Assembly: GCA_016935295.1 (NCBI GenBank)
Contig: JAFGRF010000344.1
Span: forward strand, 1 to 10,963
DNA length: 10,963 nucleotides
Source of the DNA: Caldifarciminota bacterium
Lineage (GTDB): Bacteria; Hydrothermota; Tepidihabitantia; Tepidihabitantales; Tepidihabitantaceae
Direction: 5' to 3'
In this document: piece after piece, positions 1 through 7,267 of the stretch
How positions within the stretch are numbered: the first letter of the stretch is position 1
Layout of the letters: each line of letters starts with the position of its first letter
Program-made: the position numbers and the translations under genes
Notes under the pieces: model-generated
The model's input: only the letters and a program-made list of their open reading frames with translations
Database searches by the model: none
What the model was told of the DNA's origin: nothing

Positions 1-1
1 C

Positions 2-550
2 GACACCCCGATTTCTGGTGTCCTCGTCAAGGAAGGCAGAGACTGGCGCGACCGGGTGTGCGGTCAACTGGTGCACTACAAGAAGAAGGCTCCGTACCAC
101 GAGGTGACCGCCGGTCTGGTGAGAGAGTGCCTTGACAATGACGAGCCTTCGCTCGCGCGGCTGAACGTCTTCATACTTGACAAGGTATGTGCGTATCTGG
201 GGATACGGTTCCGATACGAGTTCTTCTCAGAAATGAAGCTCGACCTGGGACCGGTTGGTGGCCCCGGCGACTGGGCCCTGCGCATATCCGAAGCACTCGG
301 GGCGAGCGAGTACGTGAACCCGCCCGGAGGAGAGGCGCTGTTTGACAAGGCGAAGTTCAAGGCAGTCGGCATCAAGCTGACCATCCACCAGTTCGAGAAC
401 ATGACGTATTCATGCAACGGGTACGGCTTTGAGCCCGGGCTCTCGATAATCGACGTCTTGATGTGGAACTCCCCCTCTGCGATTCTCCAGCATCTGAAGG
501 CGTCCGAGGTCAACCAAGAGCACGTCGAACAGCCCTCAACTGGGACGTAG
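2..550 (+). CDS. WbqC-family protein, 5' end outside the window
   Basis: The reading frame is open from the first bases of the window and ends at TAG 548-550, giving 182 visible residues; WbqC-family proteins are usually about 220-240 residues, so roughly the first 40-60 are missing. Recognisable family segments are the 'TPISGVLV...DWRDR' region followed by 'KKKAPYH' near the visible start, the 'NPPGGEALFDKAKFKAVGI' block, and the C-terminal 'PGLSIIDVLMWNSP' motif, which is highly characteristic. The family recurs in O-antigen and capsule loci, but its biochemical role is not established. I see no signal peptide or membrane segment in the visible part. A GTG at position 56 lies inside the conserved region and is not a credible start. 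The tail after the SIIDVL motif (about 30 residues, ending VEQPSTGT) is polar and looks like an unconserved extension. The location directly before two glycosyltransferases fits a role in glycan assembly or precursor modification, which is inferred only from context. Confidence 0.86.
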   Translation, partial: DTPISGVLVKEGRDWRDRVCGQLVHYKKKAPYHEVTAGLVRECLDNDEPSLARLNVFILDKVCAYLGIRFRYEFFSEMKLDLGPVGGPGDWALRISEALGASEYVNPPGGEALFDKAKFKAVGIKLTIHQFENMTYSCNGYGFEPGLSIIDVLMWNSPSAILQHLKASEVNQEHVEQPSTGT

Positions 551-585
551 CTTATCGGTGATGGGAGAACTACGCTGATTCCCGG

Positions 586-1668
586 ATGACTAACCCACCA
601 CATCCGCCATCCACTATCGACCCAGACGCGATTTCCTACGTCGAGATCAGCAACCCTGCCGTGATGAACAAGGACCCGTTGGTCAGCGTCCACATGCTTA
701 CCTACAACCACGAGCCCTACATCGCCCAGGCGATAGAGGGCGTGCTGATGCAGGAGACCGATTTCCCGTTCGAACTGGTCATCGGCGAGGACTGCTCAAC
801 CGACCGGACGCGGGAGATCGTGCTGGCGTTTCAGAAGAAGCATCCGGAGACCGTCCGTGTCATCACGTCGGAACGCAATGTCGGCCCGAGCGCCAATGAG
901 CTGCGCACCGACAAAGCCTGCCGGGGGAAGTACCTTGCCTACTGCGAAGGTGACGATTACTGGCATCACCCGCTCAAACTGCAGAAGCAGACGGACTACC
1001 TTGAGGCACATCCGGAAGCAGGGATGGTGCACAGCGGCGCAGACATTTATCACGTCGAGACCGGGCGTCGGCTGCGCTGGCGTCCGGAATCCGCGCCCGG
1101 CGGCGAGCAGGACGACGTTTTCACCAGGATGCTGACCTTCAAGTACCGCCATCCCTCGGTATGCACGGTCTGCATAAGAAGGGACCTCTACCGGTCGATA
1201 CGCGCGGGCAATCCGGACAACTACCGCGACGAGTTCCTGATGACAGACACCCAGACTATCCTGGAGGCGGCAAGAGCAGCGGGAGTGGGATTCCTGAGTG
1301 AATCGCTGGCAACGCACAACGTTCTCCCGGAGTCGCTTGCGCACTCCCGGGATGTCGGAAGAAGAATTCGCTTCGTTGAGTCCGAGTACAAGCTGGCATT
1401 GCATCTGGCCCGAAAGCACGGTTGTTCGGCCGAAGTACTCGACCGGATTCATGCAACGCGCAGCCGCCAGTTGCTGGAACTGGCCTTCAAAGCGGGTGAC
1501 GTCGCGCTGGCCTCCCGGGCATCACGAAGACTGCAGGAGGTCAACGGAAGCCTGACGCTTCAACAGAAGCTGTACCTGCGCGGAGCCGCCAAGCGCGAGA
1601 GAAGCCGCCCGCTCGAGACGGCAATAAGGGCCTGCAGCATACTCAGTAGTGTGGTCTTCCGGAAGTAG
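586..1668 (+). CDS. Family 2 glycosyltransferase (GT-A fold)
   Basis: A 360-residue inverting GT2-type glycosyltransferase, expected to move a sugar from a nucleotide-sugar donor to a lipid-linked acceptor at the cytoplasmic face of the membrane. The GT-A core starts at about residue 32 (VSVHMLTYNHEPYI). The nucleotide-binding segment is ELVIGEDCSTDRT (63-75), and the DXD-type metal/donor motif is CEGDDYW (120-126). The C-terminal 130 residues are polar, helix-rich and Arg/Lys-rich, with no clear membrane segment, and probably determine the acceptor. Start choice: ATG 586 leaves a 35-base gap after the previous gene but gives an unusual 26-residue leader rich in Pro and Asp. GTG 661 or ATG 664 would begin almost directly at the conserved fold. 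No good Shine-Dalgarno sequence precedes any of them; GGGAGA at 563-568 is too far from 586. The donor and acceptor sugars cannot be read from the sequence. Confidence 0.9.
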   Translation: MTNPPHPPSTIDPDAISYVEISNPAVMNKDPLVSVHMLTYNHEPYIAQAIEGVLMQETDFPFELVIGEDCSTDRTREIVLAFQKKHPETVRVITSERNVGPSANELRTDKACRGKYLAYCEGDDYWHHPLKLQKQTDYLEAHPEAGMVHSGADIYHVETGRRLRWRPESAPGGEQDDVFTRMLTFKYRHPSVCTVCIRRDLYRSIRAGNPDNYRDEFLMTDTQTILEAARAAGVGFLSESLATHNVLPESLAHSRDVGRRIRFVESEYKLALHLARKHGCSAEVLDRIHATRSRQLLELAFKAGDVALASRASRRLQEVNGSLTLQQKLYLRGAAKRERSRPLETAIRACSILSSVVFRK

Positions 1669-1671
1669 CCC

Positions 1672-2652
1672 ATGGCACTACCAGCACCCGCGGTTTCGGT
1701 CGTTGTGCCGCTGTACAACAAAGAGCGCCACGTCGCCCGGGCAATCCAGTCGGTCCTGAACCAGGTCTTCGGTGATTTCGAGCTCATCGTCGTGGATGAC
1801 GGCTCAACCGACGGGAGCGTCGAGGTGGTCAAGACCTTCGATGAACCCCGGATCCGTCTGGTCCACCGCGAGCACGTCAACAGCGCGGGAGGACACGCAG
1901 CCAGGAACCTCGGTATAACCACGGCGCGGGCGGACTTCATCGCCTTCCTGGACGCAGATGATGAATGGCTACCGGGGCATCTGGCCACGCTCACGCGCCT
2001 CTCCGGTAAGTACCCGCAATGCGGGGCCTACGCTTCAGGCTATGCAGTCGTCGGGCCGGACGGGAGGCGCTGGGTACACGCCAGCGACGGCATTCCGGCA
2101 TCACCCTGGGAGGGAGTCATCCCCAGCTACTTCCGCTCCGCGCCCACCCATCCGGTCTGGACGTCAGCTACTGCCGTCCCGAAGCGGGTCTTCGATGCCG
2201 TCGGGCTGTTTCCGGTCGGGGTTTCGCAGGGCGGGGACCTCGACATGTGGTGTCGGATTGCCCTCGCCTACCCGATATGCTTCTGCACCCGGCTTGGAGC
2301 CGTCTACCACAAGGACGCCGATAACCGTGTCTGCCTGCTGAACCGCCCGCTATGTGAGTATGGCCACGTGAGGGTCATCCGGGATGCCCTGAGGGCCGGC
2401 AGCGTACCGCCGGACCAGCAACGAGAGGCGTTGGAGTTCATAGCATTCAGTCAGTTGGAGATTGCCGGCCGCAACATCTCGGCGGGACACCACCGACGTG
2501 CGCGTCAGCTCCTGTTGAGTTGCCGCGGCACTCGGAAGTACGCACGCGGCTGGTGGCGGTTGATGCTCCAGACACTTCTCCCGCCCGGCTGGCCGGCGCG
2601 GCTCAAGGCGGCGAGGCATACGATGCGGAACCTGGCCGGGTGCCATGAGTAG
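1672..2652 (+). CDS. Family 2 glycosyltransferase (GT-A fold)
   Basis: A 326-residue GT2 glycosyltransferase. It begins directly with the GT-A core: VSVVVPLYNKERHVARAI at 8-25, the nucleotide-binding VVDDGSTDGS at 40-49, the AARNLGI segment at 76-82, and the metal/donor motif FLDADDEW at 92-99. The region that usually carries the catalytic acidic pair reads GGDLDMW (187-193), with Gly where many relatives have Glu. ATG 1672 is three bases after the previous stop and is preceded by GGAAG at 1661-1665, a plausible weak ribosome-binding site that lies within the end of the upstream gene. This arrangement indicates translational coupling with the preceding GT2. The two GT2 proteins differ clearly in sequence, so they are probably not a recent duplication and likely act on different sugars. 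The basic C-terminal tail (about 270-326) could sit against the membrane. Sugar specificity is unknown. Confidence 0.92.
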   Translation: MALPAPAVSVVVPLYNKERHVARAIQSVLNQVFGDFELIVVDDGSTDGSVEVVKTFDEPRIRLVHREHVNSAGGHAARNLGITTARADFIAFLDADDEWLPGHLATLTRLSGKYPQCGAYASGYAVVGPDGRRWVHASDGIPASPWEGVIPSYFRSAPTHPVWTSATAVPKRVFDAVGLFPVGVSQGGDLDMWCRIALAYPICFCTRLGAVYHKDADNRVCLLNRPLCEYGHVRVIRDALRAGSVPPDQQREALEFIAFSQLEIAGRNISAGHHRRARQLLLSCRGTRKYARGWWRLMLQTLLPPGWPARLKAARHTMRNLAGCHE

Positions 2653-2660
2653 ACCCGCAA

Positions 2661-2684
2661 GCGTGCCCCGGGCGCGCGATTTTG
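2661..2684 (+). terminator. Weak intrinsic-terminator-like hairpin
   Basis: Nine bases after the GT2 stop there is a GC-rich inverted repeat, GCGTGC (2661-2666) with GCGCGC-type bases ending at 2677, pairing as about six base pairs including one G-T wobble. It is followed by the short T-run ATTTTG at 2679-2684. The stem-then-T pattern fits an intrinsic terminator, but the T-run has only four residues. It lies in one of only two gaps over 140 bases in the window, which supports a transcript boundary. Confidence 0.33.
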
Positions 2685-2704
2685 AACTCGCCGGCAGTCA
2701 GTGG

Positions 2705-2751
2705 TTGCATGGATGCAGGCAGGTCATAGAGTATAGAACATGAGTACACTC
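2705..2751 (+). promoter_or_regulatory. Possible promoter with overlapping dyad
   Basis: This is a short AT-rich patch in GC-rich DNA, 48-94 bases upstream of the GT4 start. TTGCAT (2705-2710) resembles a -35 element. TATAGA (2732-2737) resembles a -10 element, but the spacing of 21 bases is too long, while CATAGA (2725-2730) gives 14, which is too short. An imperfect dyad, GAGTATAG (2729-2736) and GTACACTC (2744-2751), overlaps the -10 candidate and could be an operator. The assignment is weak and rests mostly on position after a terminator-like hairpin. Confidence 0.2.
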
Positions 2752-2798
2752 AATAGCGGGTGCCTGGACGGGTTTGCCTTTCGGCGGGTGTTGTAGGA

Positions 2799-4016
2799 AT
2801 GTCAGACACCATCAGACCGATTCGCGTAGTCCACTACGTGCCGACCATGTTCGGCCGACGCTTCAGCGGCCAGACCCGCTGGTTGTATACGCTGCTCAGC
2901 GGCTGGCAGGACCCGGATGTGACACTGGACTTGTGGGGTTCGGAGTTGAAGCCGGTCAACATGAACAGCGGAAACCGGGAGTTCCAGCTCCCGAGTGGAA
3001 GGAATCTCTGGAGCGAACCCGAAGCACTGGGTCGTCTGGGTCTGCTACGGCAGGCAGCCCGCGTGCTTGCGACTCTCGTGTCGCGGCGCGAGGATTTCGA
3101 CATCGTGCACTTCCACAACCCGTGGTGGGGCGAGCTTTTCAGTGTCCCGGTCCTTCACCTACTCGGGAAGCGCGCTGTCTACACGACAAGCCTGTTCGGG
3201 TCTGACGACCCCTCAGCGATTGCCCGGAGCCGGGGGGCCCTGGGACTTGCCCTCTATCGTCGGTTTGATGGAATCGTTGCTCTGTCCCCGGCGTTGGCCC
3301 AGGAATGCAGCAGCCATCGCATCGCCAATGTGATGTACCTCCCGAACTTCCTTGCGATTCCGGAACTGGAGACAGGGCGGAGTGAAAGCCTGCGGTCCGC
3401 CGTTCGAGCCCGGCTTCGGATTCCCGCGGAAGACCCGGTTCTGCTGTTCATTGGCTCCGCCATCCGGAGGAAGGGTTTCGACGTTCTCGTCGAGAGCTAC
3501 ATCCGGGTTGCGCAGAAGCAACCCGGTGCGAGACTCATCGTGGTAGGTGCGAAGGACAAGACCGCGGTGGCCAGCTTTGATGTCGAGTATGTGGCCGAGC
3601 AGCGACGCAAACTCGAAGCGGCCCACGTCTCCGACCGGGTTGTCTGGACGGGAATGGTCACCGACGCACATGAGCTTGTCGGCTACTACAGCGCCGCTGA
3701 CATTTTCGTGTTCCCGACGCGGAGAGAAGGACTCGGAAACGTGCTCGTCGAGGCGGCCGCGGCCGGACTGCCGGCAGTGGTAACGAATCTCCCGGGCATC
3801 ACCGATGCCGTGGTCACAGACGGACAGAACGGTTTTCTGGTTCCGCCGGACGACGCCGGCGCGGTGGCCGGTGCGGTGGAGCAACTCACATCCAACCCGT
3901 CGCTACGGGAGAAAATGGGCGCGGAAGCACGTACCCGCGCGCAGATGTTCGAATTCGAGCCCTACTGCCACCGCCTCAAGGACTTCTACCTGCATGTCAT
4001 GCGCACCAGCACCTAG
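2799..4016 (+). CDS. Family 4 glycosyltransferase (GT-B fold)
   Basis: A 405-residue retaining GT4 glycosyltransferase with the two Rossmann-like halves of the GT-B fold. The N-terminal acceptor domain starts at IRVVHYVPTMFG (8-19) and contains DFDIVHFHNPWWGE (99-112). The donor-binding half starts near residue 213 with VLLFIGSAIRRKGFDVLVES and continues with ARLIVVGA (244-251) and YSAADIFVFPTRREG (297-311). The EX7E motif that contacts the nucleotide-sugar is intact, with Glu310 and Glu318, followed by AAAGLPAVVTN. I chose ATG 2799, which puts the first beta strand at the normal distance from the start. An in-frame GTG at 2760 would add 13 residues of unconserved sequence. The gene follows the largest gap in the first half of the window and may open a new transcription unit with the ligase and the two amide-forming genes. 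Sugar specificity is unknown. Confidence 0.93.
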   Translation: MSDTIRPIRVVHYVPTMFGRRFSGQTRWLYTLLSGWQDPDVTLDLWGSELKPVNMNSGNREFQLPSGRNLWSEPEALGRLGLLRQAARVLATLVSRREDFDIVHFHNPWWGELFSVPVLHLLGKRAVYTTSLFGSDDPSAIARSRGALGLALYRRFDGIVALSPALAQECSSHRIANVMYLPNFLAIPELETGRSESLRSAVRARLRIPAEDPVLLFIGSAIRRKGFDVLVESYIRVAQKQPGARLIVVGAKDKTAVASFDVEYVAEQRRKLEAAHVSDRVVWTGMVTDAHELVGYYSAADIFVFPTRREGLGNVLVEAAAAGLPAVVTNLPGITDAVVTDGQNGFLVPPDDAGAVAGAVEQLTSNPSLREKMGAEARTRAQMFEFEPYCHRLKDFYLHVMRTST

Positions 4017-4124
4017 GCGCCGCATTTCTGTGCCAATCACCCGGGTTCACGGCTCCATTTGCGCCTTTGGGTCCTGGTGGCGGATTCGCTTGTCGGTCTC
4101 GGTGACATCGGTGAGGCCTCGGCA

Positions 4125-5480
4125 ATGATCTCCCGGGCGCGGCCGGTCATGGCAGTCCCCGGTCAGGTCGTCCCCGACGCGGGCGGAGCGCGGGCCGCGC
4201 CACCCGGCTCCCGAGCCAGGCTGCGGTTGTTCGAGGTCATGCTGACACTGTTCCTTGCCGGCTTTCTCCTTACCGACCTGTACCCGTGGTTGTCTTCTTT
4301 CAACCGCGTACTGGGGGCAGTTCTGGGAGTGCTTGCCATCAGCAGTTGGGCACGACGCCGGGGGGGCATCCCAGCCGAGCTGGTCTTGTTCGGTGTATTC
4401 ATCCTCTGGGGGGTCCTGACCGGCTTCTTCTTTGCCAGGGACCAGAGTCGTGTCATGGCATACGGCAGACTGCTCTCACAGGAACTGGTCCTCGCGTTCG
4501 CCCTTGCCGAGTACGTGCGCGAACGGGGTTCGGCAAGCTTCGTTTTCCTGCTGCTGCTGGTCGTGCCCATCTGCCTGTTCTGGTATGCCCGCAGCACCGG
4601 GCAACTGGCAACGGCACAGGAAGTCGGTACCCGCGGCCACGGGCGGGTGAGCTCCTTCACGTCAAACGCGAACGCAGCCGCGACTCTCTGTCTGTACGGC
4701 GTGTTCGCTGTGGGGTACTTTATCTGGAACCGAAAGAAGCAGGGACTCGTGTTCTGGCCGCTGCTGGCGCTGCCTTTCATAGCCAGTTCGCTGGTGGCTT
4801 CAGCATCGCGAAAGAATCTCTTGTCGGTCGGTATCTTCGCATTGATGTGGGCACTTCTTACGTACGGCAGAGCAAGGAACTCCAAAGTACGCTCAGTGCT
4901 GTTGCTGCTTACGGTAGTCGCCGCGCTGTACGCGGCGGGTCGGTTCGTCGTGGAGAGTACGCGGGTGGGTGAGAGGTTCCGCCAGACGTCCGGCGATCCC
5001 TACGTAAGCACAGGTCGCTACAAGCTGTATCGAGAAGGCTGGAACATGTTCCTCCAGTCGCCGGTCCAGGGCGTAGGTCTGGGAAACTTCGTGGTCTACT
5101 CTTCCACGGGCGCGTATGCACACTCCGACTACATGGAAGTGCTGGCAACGACCGGGATTGTGGGCTTTCTGCTTTACTTCTCCATCTACCTGGTTCTGTG
5201 GCGCAGGCTGCGAAGAGTACTGGAGATGCACCCGGACCCGACGTCCCGCTACATGGCCGGACTGTACCAGGCCATGATTGTCGCCTTCATGCTACTGGGG
5301 CTGGGAACGCCGAACTTCCTGAGTGCCCTCCACCTGTACCTCATCGGGGTCTTGGTGGGGCACGCGCATGGCATGGAGCAGGATCTGCACGGTCCGCATC
5401 CGTCCGCAAGCCGGGCGACCTATGGCGTAGCTTCACCGCAAGTGGTCGCTTCAAGCGGGGCTTCACGCCTCTCTGCCTAG
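4125..5480 (+). CDS. O-antigen ligase / Wzy-type polymerase homologue (Wzy_C family)
   Basis: A polytopic membrane protein of 451 residues if ATG 4125 is the start. About 11-12 hydrophobic segments are visible, near 36-54, 60-76, 84-104, 117-130, 138-154, 183-201, 208-226, 231-248, 256-273, 342-360, 378-395 and 398-412. The large loop at about 274-341 carries the family hallmarks: GRYKLYREGWNMFLQSPVQG (297-316), GVGLGNF (316-322) and AHSDYMEVLATTGIVGF (332-348). His333 lies where ligases of this family have an essential His. SASRKNLL (226-233) also matches the family. These proteins either transfer a finished glycan from undecaprenyl diphosphate to lipid A core or another acceptor, or polymerise repeat units, on the outer face of the cytoplasmic membrane; sequence alone does not separate the roles. 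ATG 4125 is preceded by GTGAGG (4111-4116) at good spacing. TTG 4059, GTG 4077 and ATG 4149 are alternatives. The 39-residue polar tail is unconserved. A C-terminal cytosolic location is not resolved. Confidence 0.9.
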   Translation: MISRARPVMAVPGQVVPDAGGARAAPPGSRARLRLFEVMLTLFLAGFLLTDLYPWLSSFNRVLGAVLGVLAISSWARRRGGIPAELVLFGVFILWGVLTGFFFARDQSRVMAYGRLLSQELVLAFALAEYVRERGSASFVFLLLLVVPICLFWYARSTGQLATAQEVGTRGHGRVSSFTSNANAAATLCLYGVFAVGYFIWNRKKQGLVFWPLLALPFIASSLVASASRKNLLSVGIFALMWALLTYGRARNSKVRSVLLLLTVVAALYAAGRFVVESTRVGERFRQTSGDPYVSTGRYKLYREGWNMFLQSPVQGVGLGNFVVYSSTGAYAHSDYMEVLATTGIVGFLLYFSIYLVLWRRLRRVLEMHPDPTSRYMAGLYQAMIVAFMLLGLGTPNFLSALHLYLIGVLVGHAHGMEQDLHGPHPSASRATYGVASPQVVASSGASRLSA

Positions 5481-5482
5481 AC

Positions 5483-7267
5483 ATGGGAGCGTTCGTGCTG
5501 GCGAGCGGGACTGAATTCCCCGGGGAAACCGGGGTGCGCGCCGTTTTCCGCCGCAAGGGGTTTGCGGACCCCGCCGAGTTCTCTCTCGGCAACGCGAGAC
5601 TTCTGCTTTTCCCCAAGCAGGTCAGCCCGGTCCGGAACTGGTTTGCCGCCGAATCGGGGCGCAGGCTGTTCTGCACGGGTACGCCGGTCTACAAGGGTCT
5701 CGGCTATGCGGACGGCATGAGGGAACTTCTGAGAGACTGGGAAACCGGCAGTGTGAACCAGGGCGAGCTGACCGGCTGCTATTGCCTGCTCTACTTCGAT
5801 GGCTCCCGGGTCCGCATGGCAATCGACCCCTCCGGTCTCTATCACGTCTTTTCGAATGCCGGCGGCACCGTCATCTCGAGCTCGCTGCAGGCGGTTCTGG
5901 TCTCGGACGGTACGCCGCACCCCCTGAATCGGGAGGCACTGATCGAGCAGCTTCTTACCGGTTCTGTTGCTGGCCCGGACACATTATGCTCGGACATTGT
6001 ACTGCTGACAGAGACGAAACGGCGTGATTTCAAGGCACCGATTGCTGACTTTGTGGCTTTGCGCCCGGCAGCGCCGTCGAGCGACGACCAGTGCGCGCGG
6101 AGCTTCGGCGAATGCGTGGAGCGGCAACTGGCGTTGCTGCGCGGGTATTTCCGGCGCGTCCGCGTTTTTTCGGCGGCGACAGGTGCGAGCCTCGGGGTAT
6201 CCGGGGGCTATGACAGCCGGCTGTTGCTGCTTTGCGCACGAGAAGCCGGCGTCGGAGTCCATGCGTACACATATTCCAGCCCCGGACATCAGACGGAGCA
6301 GTCGGTAGCCGACGAACTGACCAGGCACGCCGGCGTCCCGCTGACACCAATCCCGGTCCGTCGCTGGTCCCAGCTTGCCGGTCAGGAACTCAGCGACAAT
6401 ATGCAGGACGCCCTGTTCTACTGGGACGGCCGAACCAACATGACCATGGGGACTTTCAATGACGTGCACACGCGCGCGCTCCGCATCAAGGCGATGGGGC
6501 CTGCCTGCCTCGGGTTCAACGGCCTCGGCGGCGAGCTGTATCGGAATCCGGAGCATCTGCCGGGCCGGTCGCTGGACTTCAAGCAGTGGTTTCAATACTT
6601 TGTCATGAAGCCGGGGTGCGCGGCGGCTGTTCGAGATGAGAAGTCGAAGGATGTGCTGATCGACCGGCTTGGCCGGAAGTACGCCCGGCTCATGGGCGTC
6701 GACTGCCTGGGTCGCATCGACCGCCACCTGGCGCGCCGCTGGTATCGGGATGTCTGGCTTCCCTACAGCGCCGGACCCAGGCTCTCCGCCGAGAACCAGT
6801 TGTCGTTTGCGCTGATGCCGTTCGCCGACTGGTCGGTGACAGGTGAGTCCCTCAAGGCGACACCGTACATCGGAGTCGGGGGTGAATTCGAAGCGGCGAT
6901 GATCCGGACGCTCGACCGCCGGGCCGCAGCCTTGACCTCGTATTACGGGCATTCCTTTGACCGTATGCCATTGCGGACCAGGCTGACCGACCGAGTCAGG
7001 AGTCTGGTTCCGCTCGGAATCAGGCAGCGCCTGCACACAAGAAAGATGATGGCTGCCGTCAGCAGACAGCGTCCGGGCAGGACTCCCGTGCTTCCGCCCG
7101 GTGTTGAAGAGGGGCTGCAGGTCTTGAGGGAAATGGACCTGCCGGTTAACTGGGATGTGCTGCTCGCAGATGACGTCAATCGAGACCGGTGCTTCTACGT
7201 CGCCTACTTCCTGAGTTCGTTCCGGGAACACCTGAAGTCTGACTCAGAAGGAATGGCAGGCTCCTGA
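5483..7267 (+). CDS. Asparagine-synthetase-like amide-forming protein without the glutaminase cysteine
   Basis: A 594-residue protein related to glutamine-dependent asparagine synthetase (AsnB, 554 residues in E. coli). The N-terminal half resembles the class II glutamine amidotransferase fold: GELTGCYCLLYFDGSRVRMA (94-113) and AIDPSGLYHVFS (113-124) match the usual G-x-F-A and RD-x-x-G-x-x-P-L segments. However, the start reads Met-Gly-Ala-Phe, so the catalytic Cys2 is absent. The synthetase half starts near 230 with a PP-loop reading SGGYDSR (240-246; SGGLDSS in AsnB), then AYTYSSPG (261-268) and GLGGELYRN (347-355), which replaces the usual GGDELF-type loop. The PP-loop keeps Ser, Gly, Asp and Ser, so ATP binding and adenylation of a carboxylate are plausible. 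Loss of Cys2 resembles beta-lactam synthetase and lasso-peptide cyclases, which form amides without glutamine hydrolysis. In this locus, the likely role is amide formation on a sugar acid or amino-acid substituent (inference). ATG 5483 lies two bases after the ligase stop. The same frame continues upstream inside the ligase gene, but that extension has no homology. Confidence 0.9.
   Translation: MGAFVLASGTEFPGETGVRAVFRRKGFADPAEFSLGNARLLLFPKQVSPVRNWFAAESGRRLFCTGTPVYKGLGYADGMRELLRDWETGSVNQGELTGCYCLLYFDGSRVRMAIDPSGLYHVFSNAGGTVISSSLQAVLVSDGTPHPLNREALIEQLLTGSVAGPDTLCSDIVLLTETKRRDFKAPIADFVALRPAAPSSDDQCARSFGECVERQLALLRGYFRRVRVFSAATGASLGVSGGYDSRLLLLCAREAGVGVHAYTYSSPGHQTEQSVADELTRHAGVPLTPIPVRRWSQLAGQELSDNMQDALFYWDGRTNMTMGTFNDVHTRALRIKAMGPACLGFNGLGGELYRNPEHLPGRSLDFKQWFQYFVMKPGCAAAVRDEKSKDVLIDRLGRKYARLMGVDCLGRIDRHLARRWYRDVWLPYSAGPRLSAENQLSFALMPFADWSVTGESLKATPYIGVGGEFEAAMIRTLDRRAAALTSYYGHSFDRMPLRTRLTDRVRSLVPLGIRQRLHTRKMMAAVSRQRPGRTPVLPPGVEEGLQVLREMDLPVNWDVLLADDVNRDRCFYVAYFLSSFREHLKSDSEGMAGS

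Noticed and set aside
796..1452. 218-codon open frame on the - strand
   Set aside because: It is antisense to the first GT2 gene and shows no protein family features.
2760..2798. GTG start 13 codons upstream for the GT4 gene
   Set aside because: The extra residues are unconserved, and ATG 2799 gives the normal distance to the first beta strand of the fold.
3213..3884. 223-codon open frame on the - strand
   Set aside because: It is a shadow of the GT4 gene at 2799-4016, whose motifs are intact.
5198..5482. Upstream extension of the asparagine-synthetase-like frame
   Set aside because: It overlaps the conserved end of the ligase gene in another frame and has no resemblance to any amidotransferase start; ATG 5483 fits the fold and the operon spacing.
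5984..7231. Long open frame (415 codons) on the - strand
   Set aside because: It is antisense to the asparagine-synthetase-like gene, has no recognisable motif, and is expected from G/C-biased third codon positions on the other strand.
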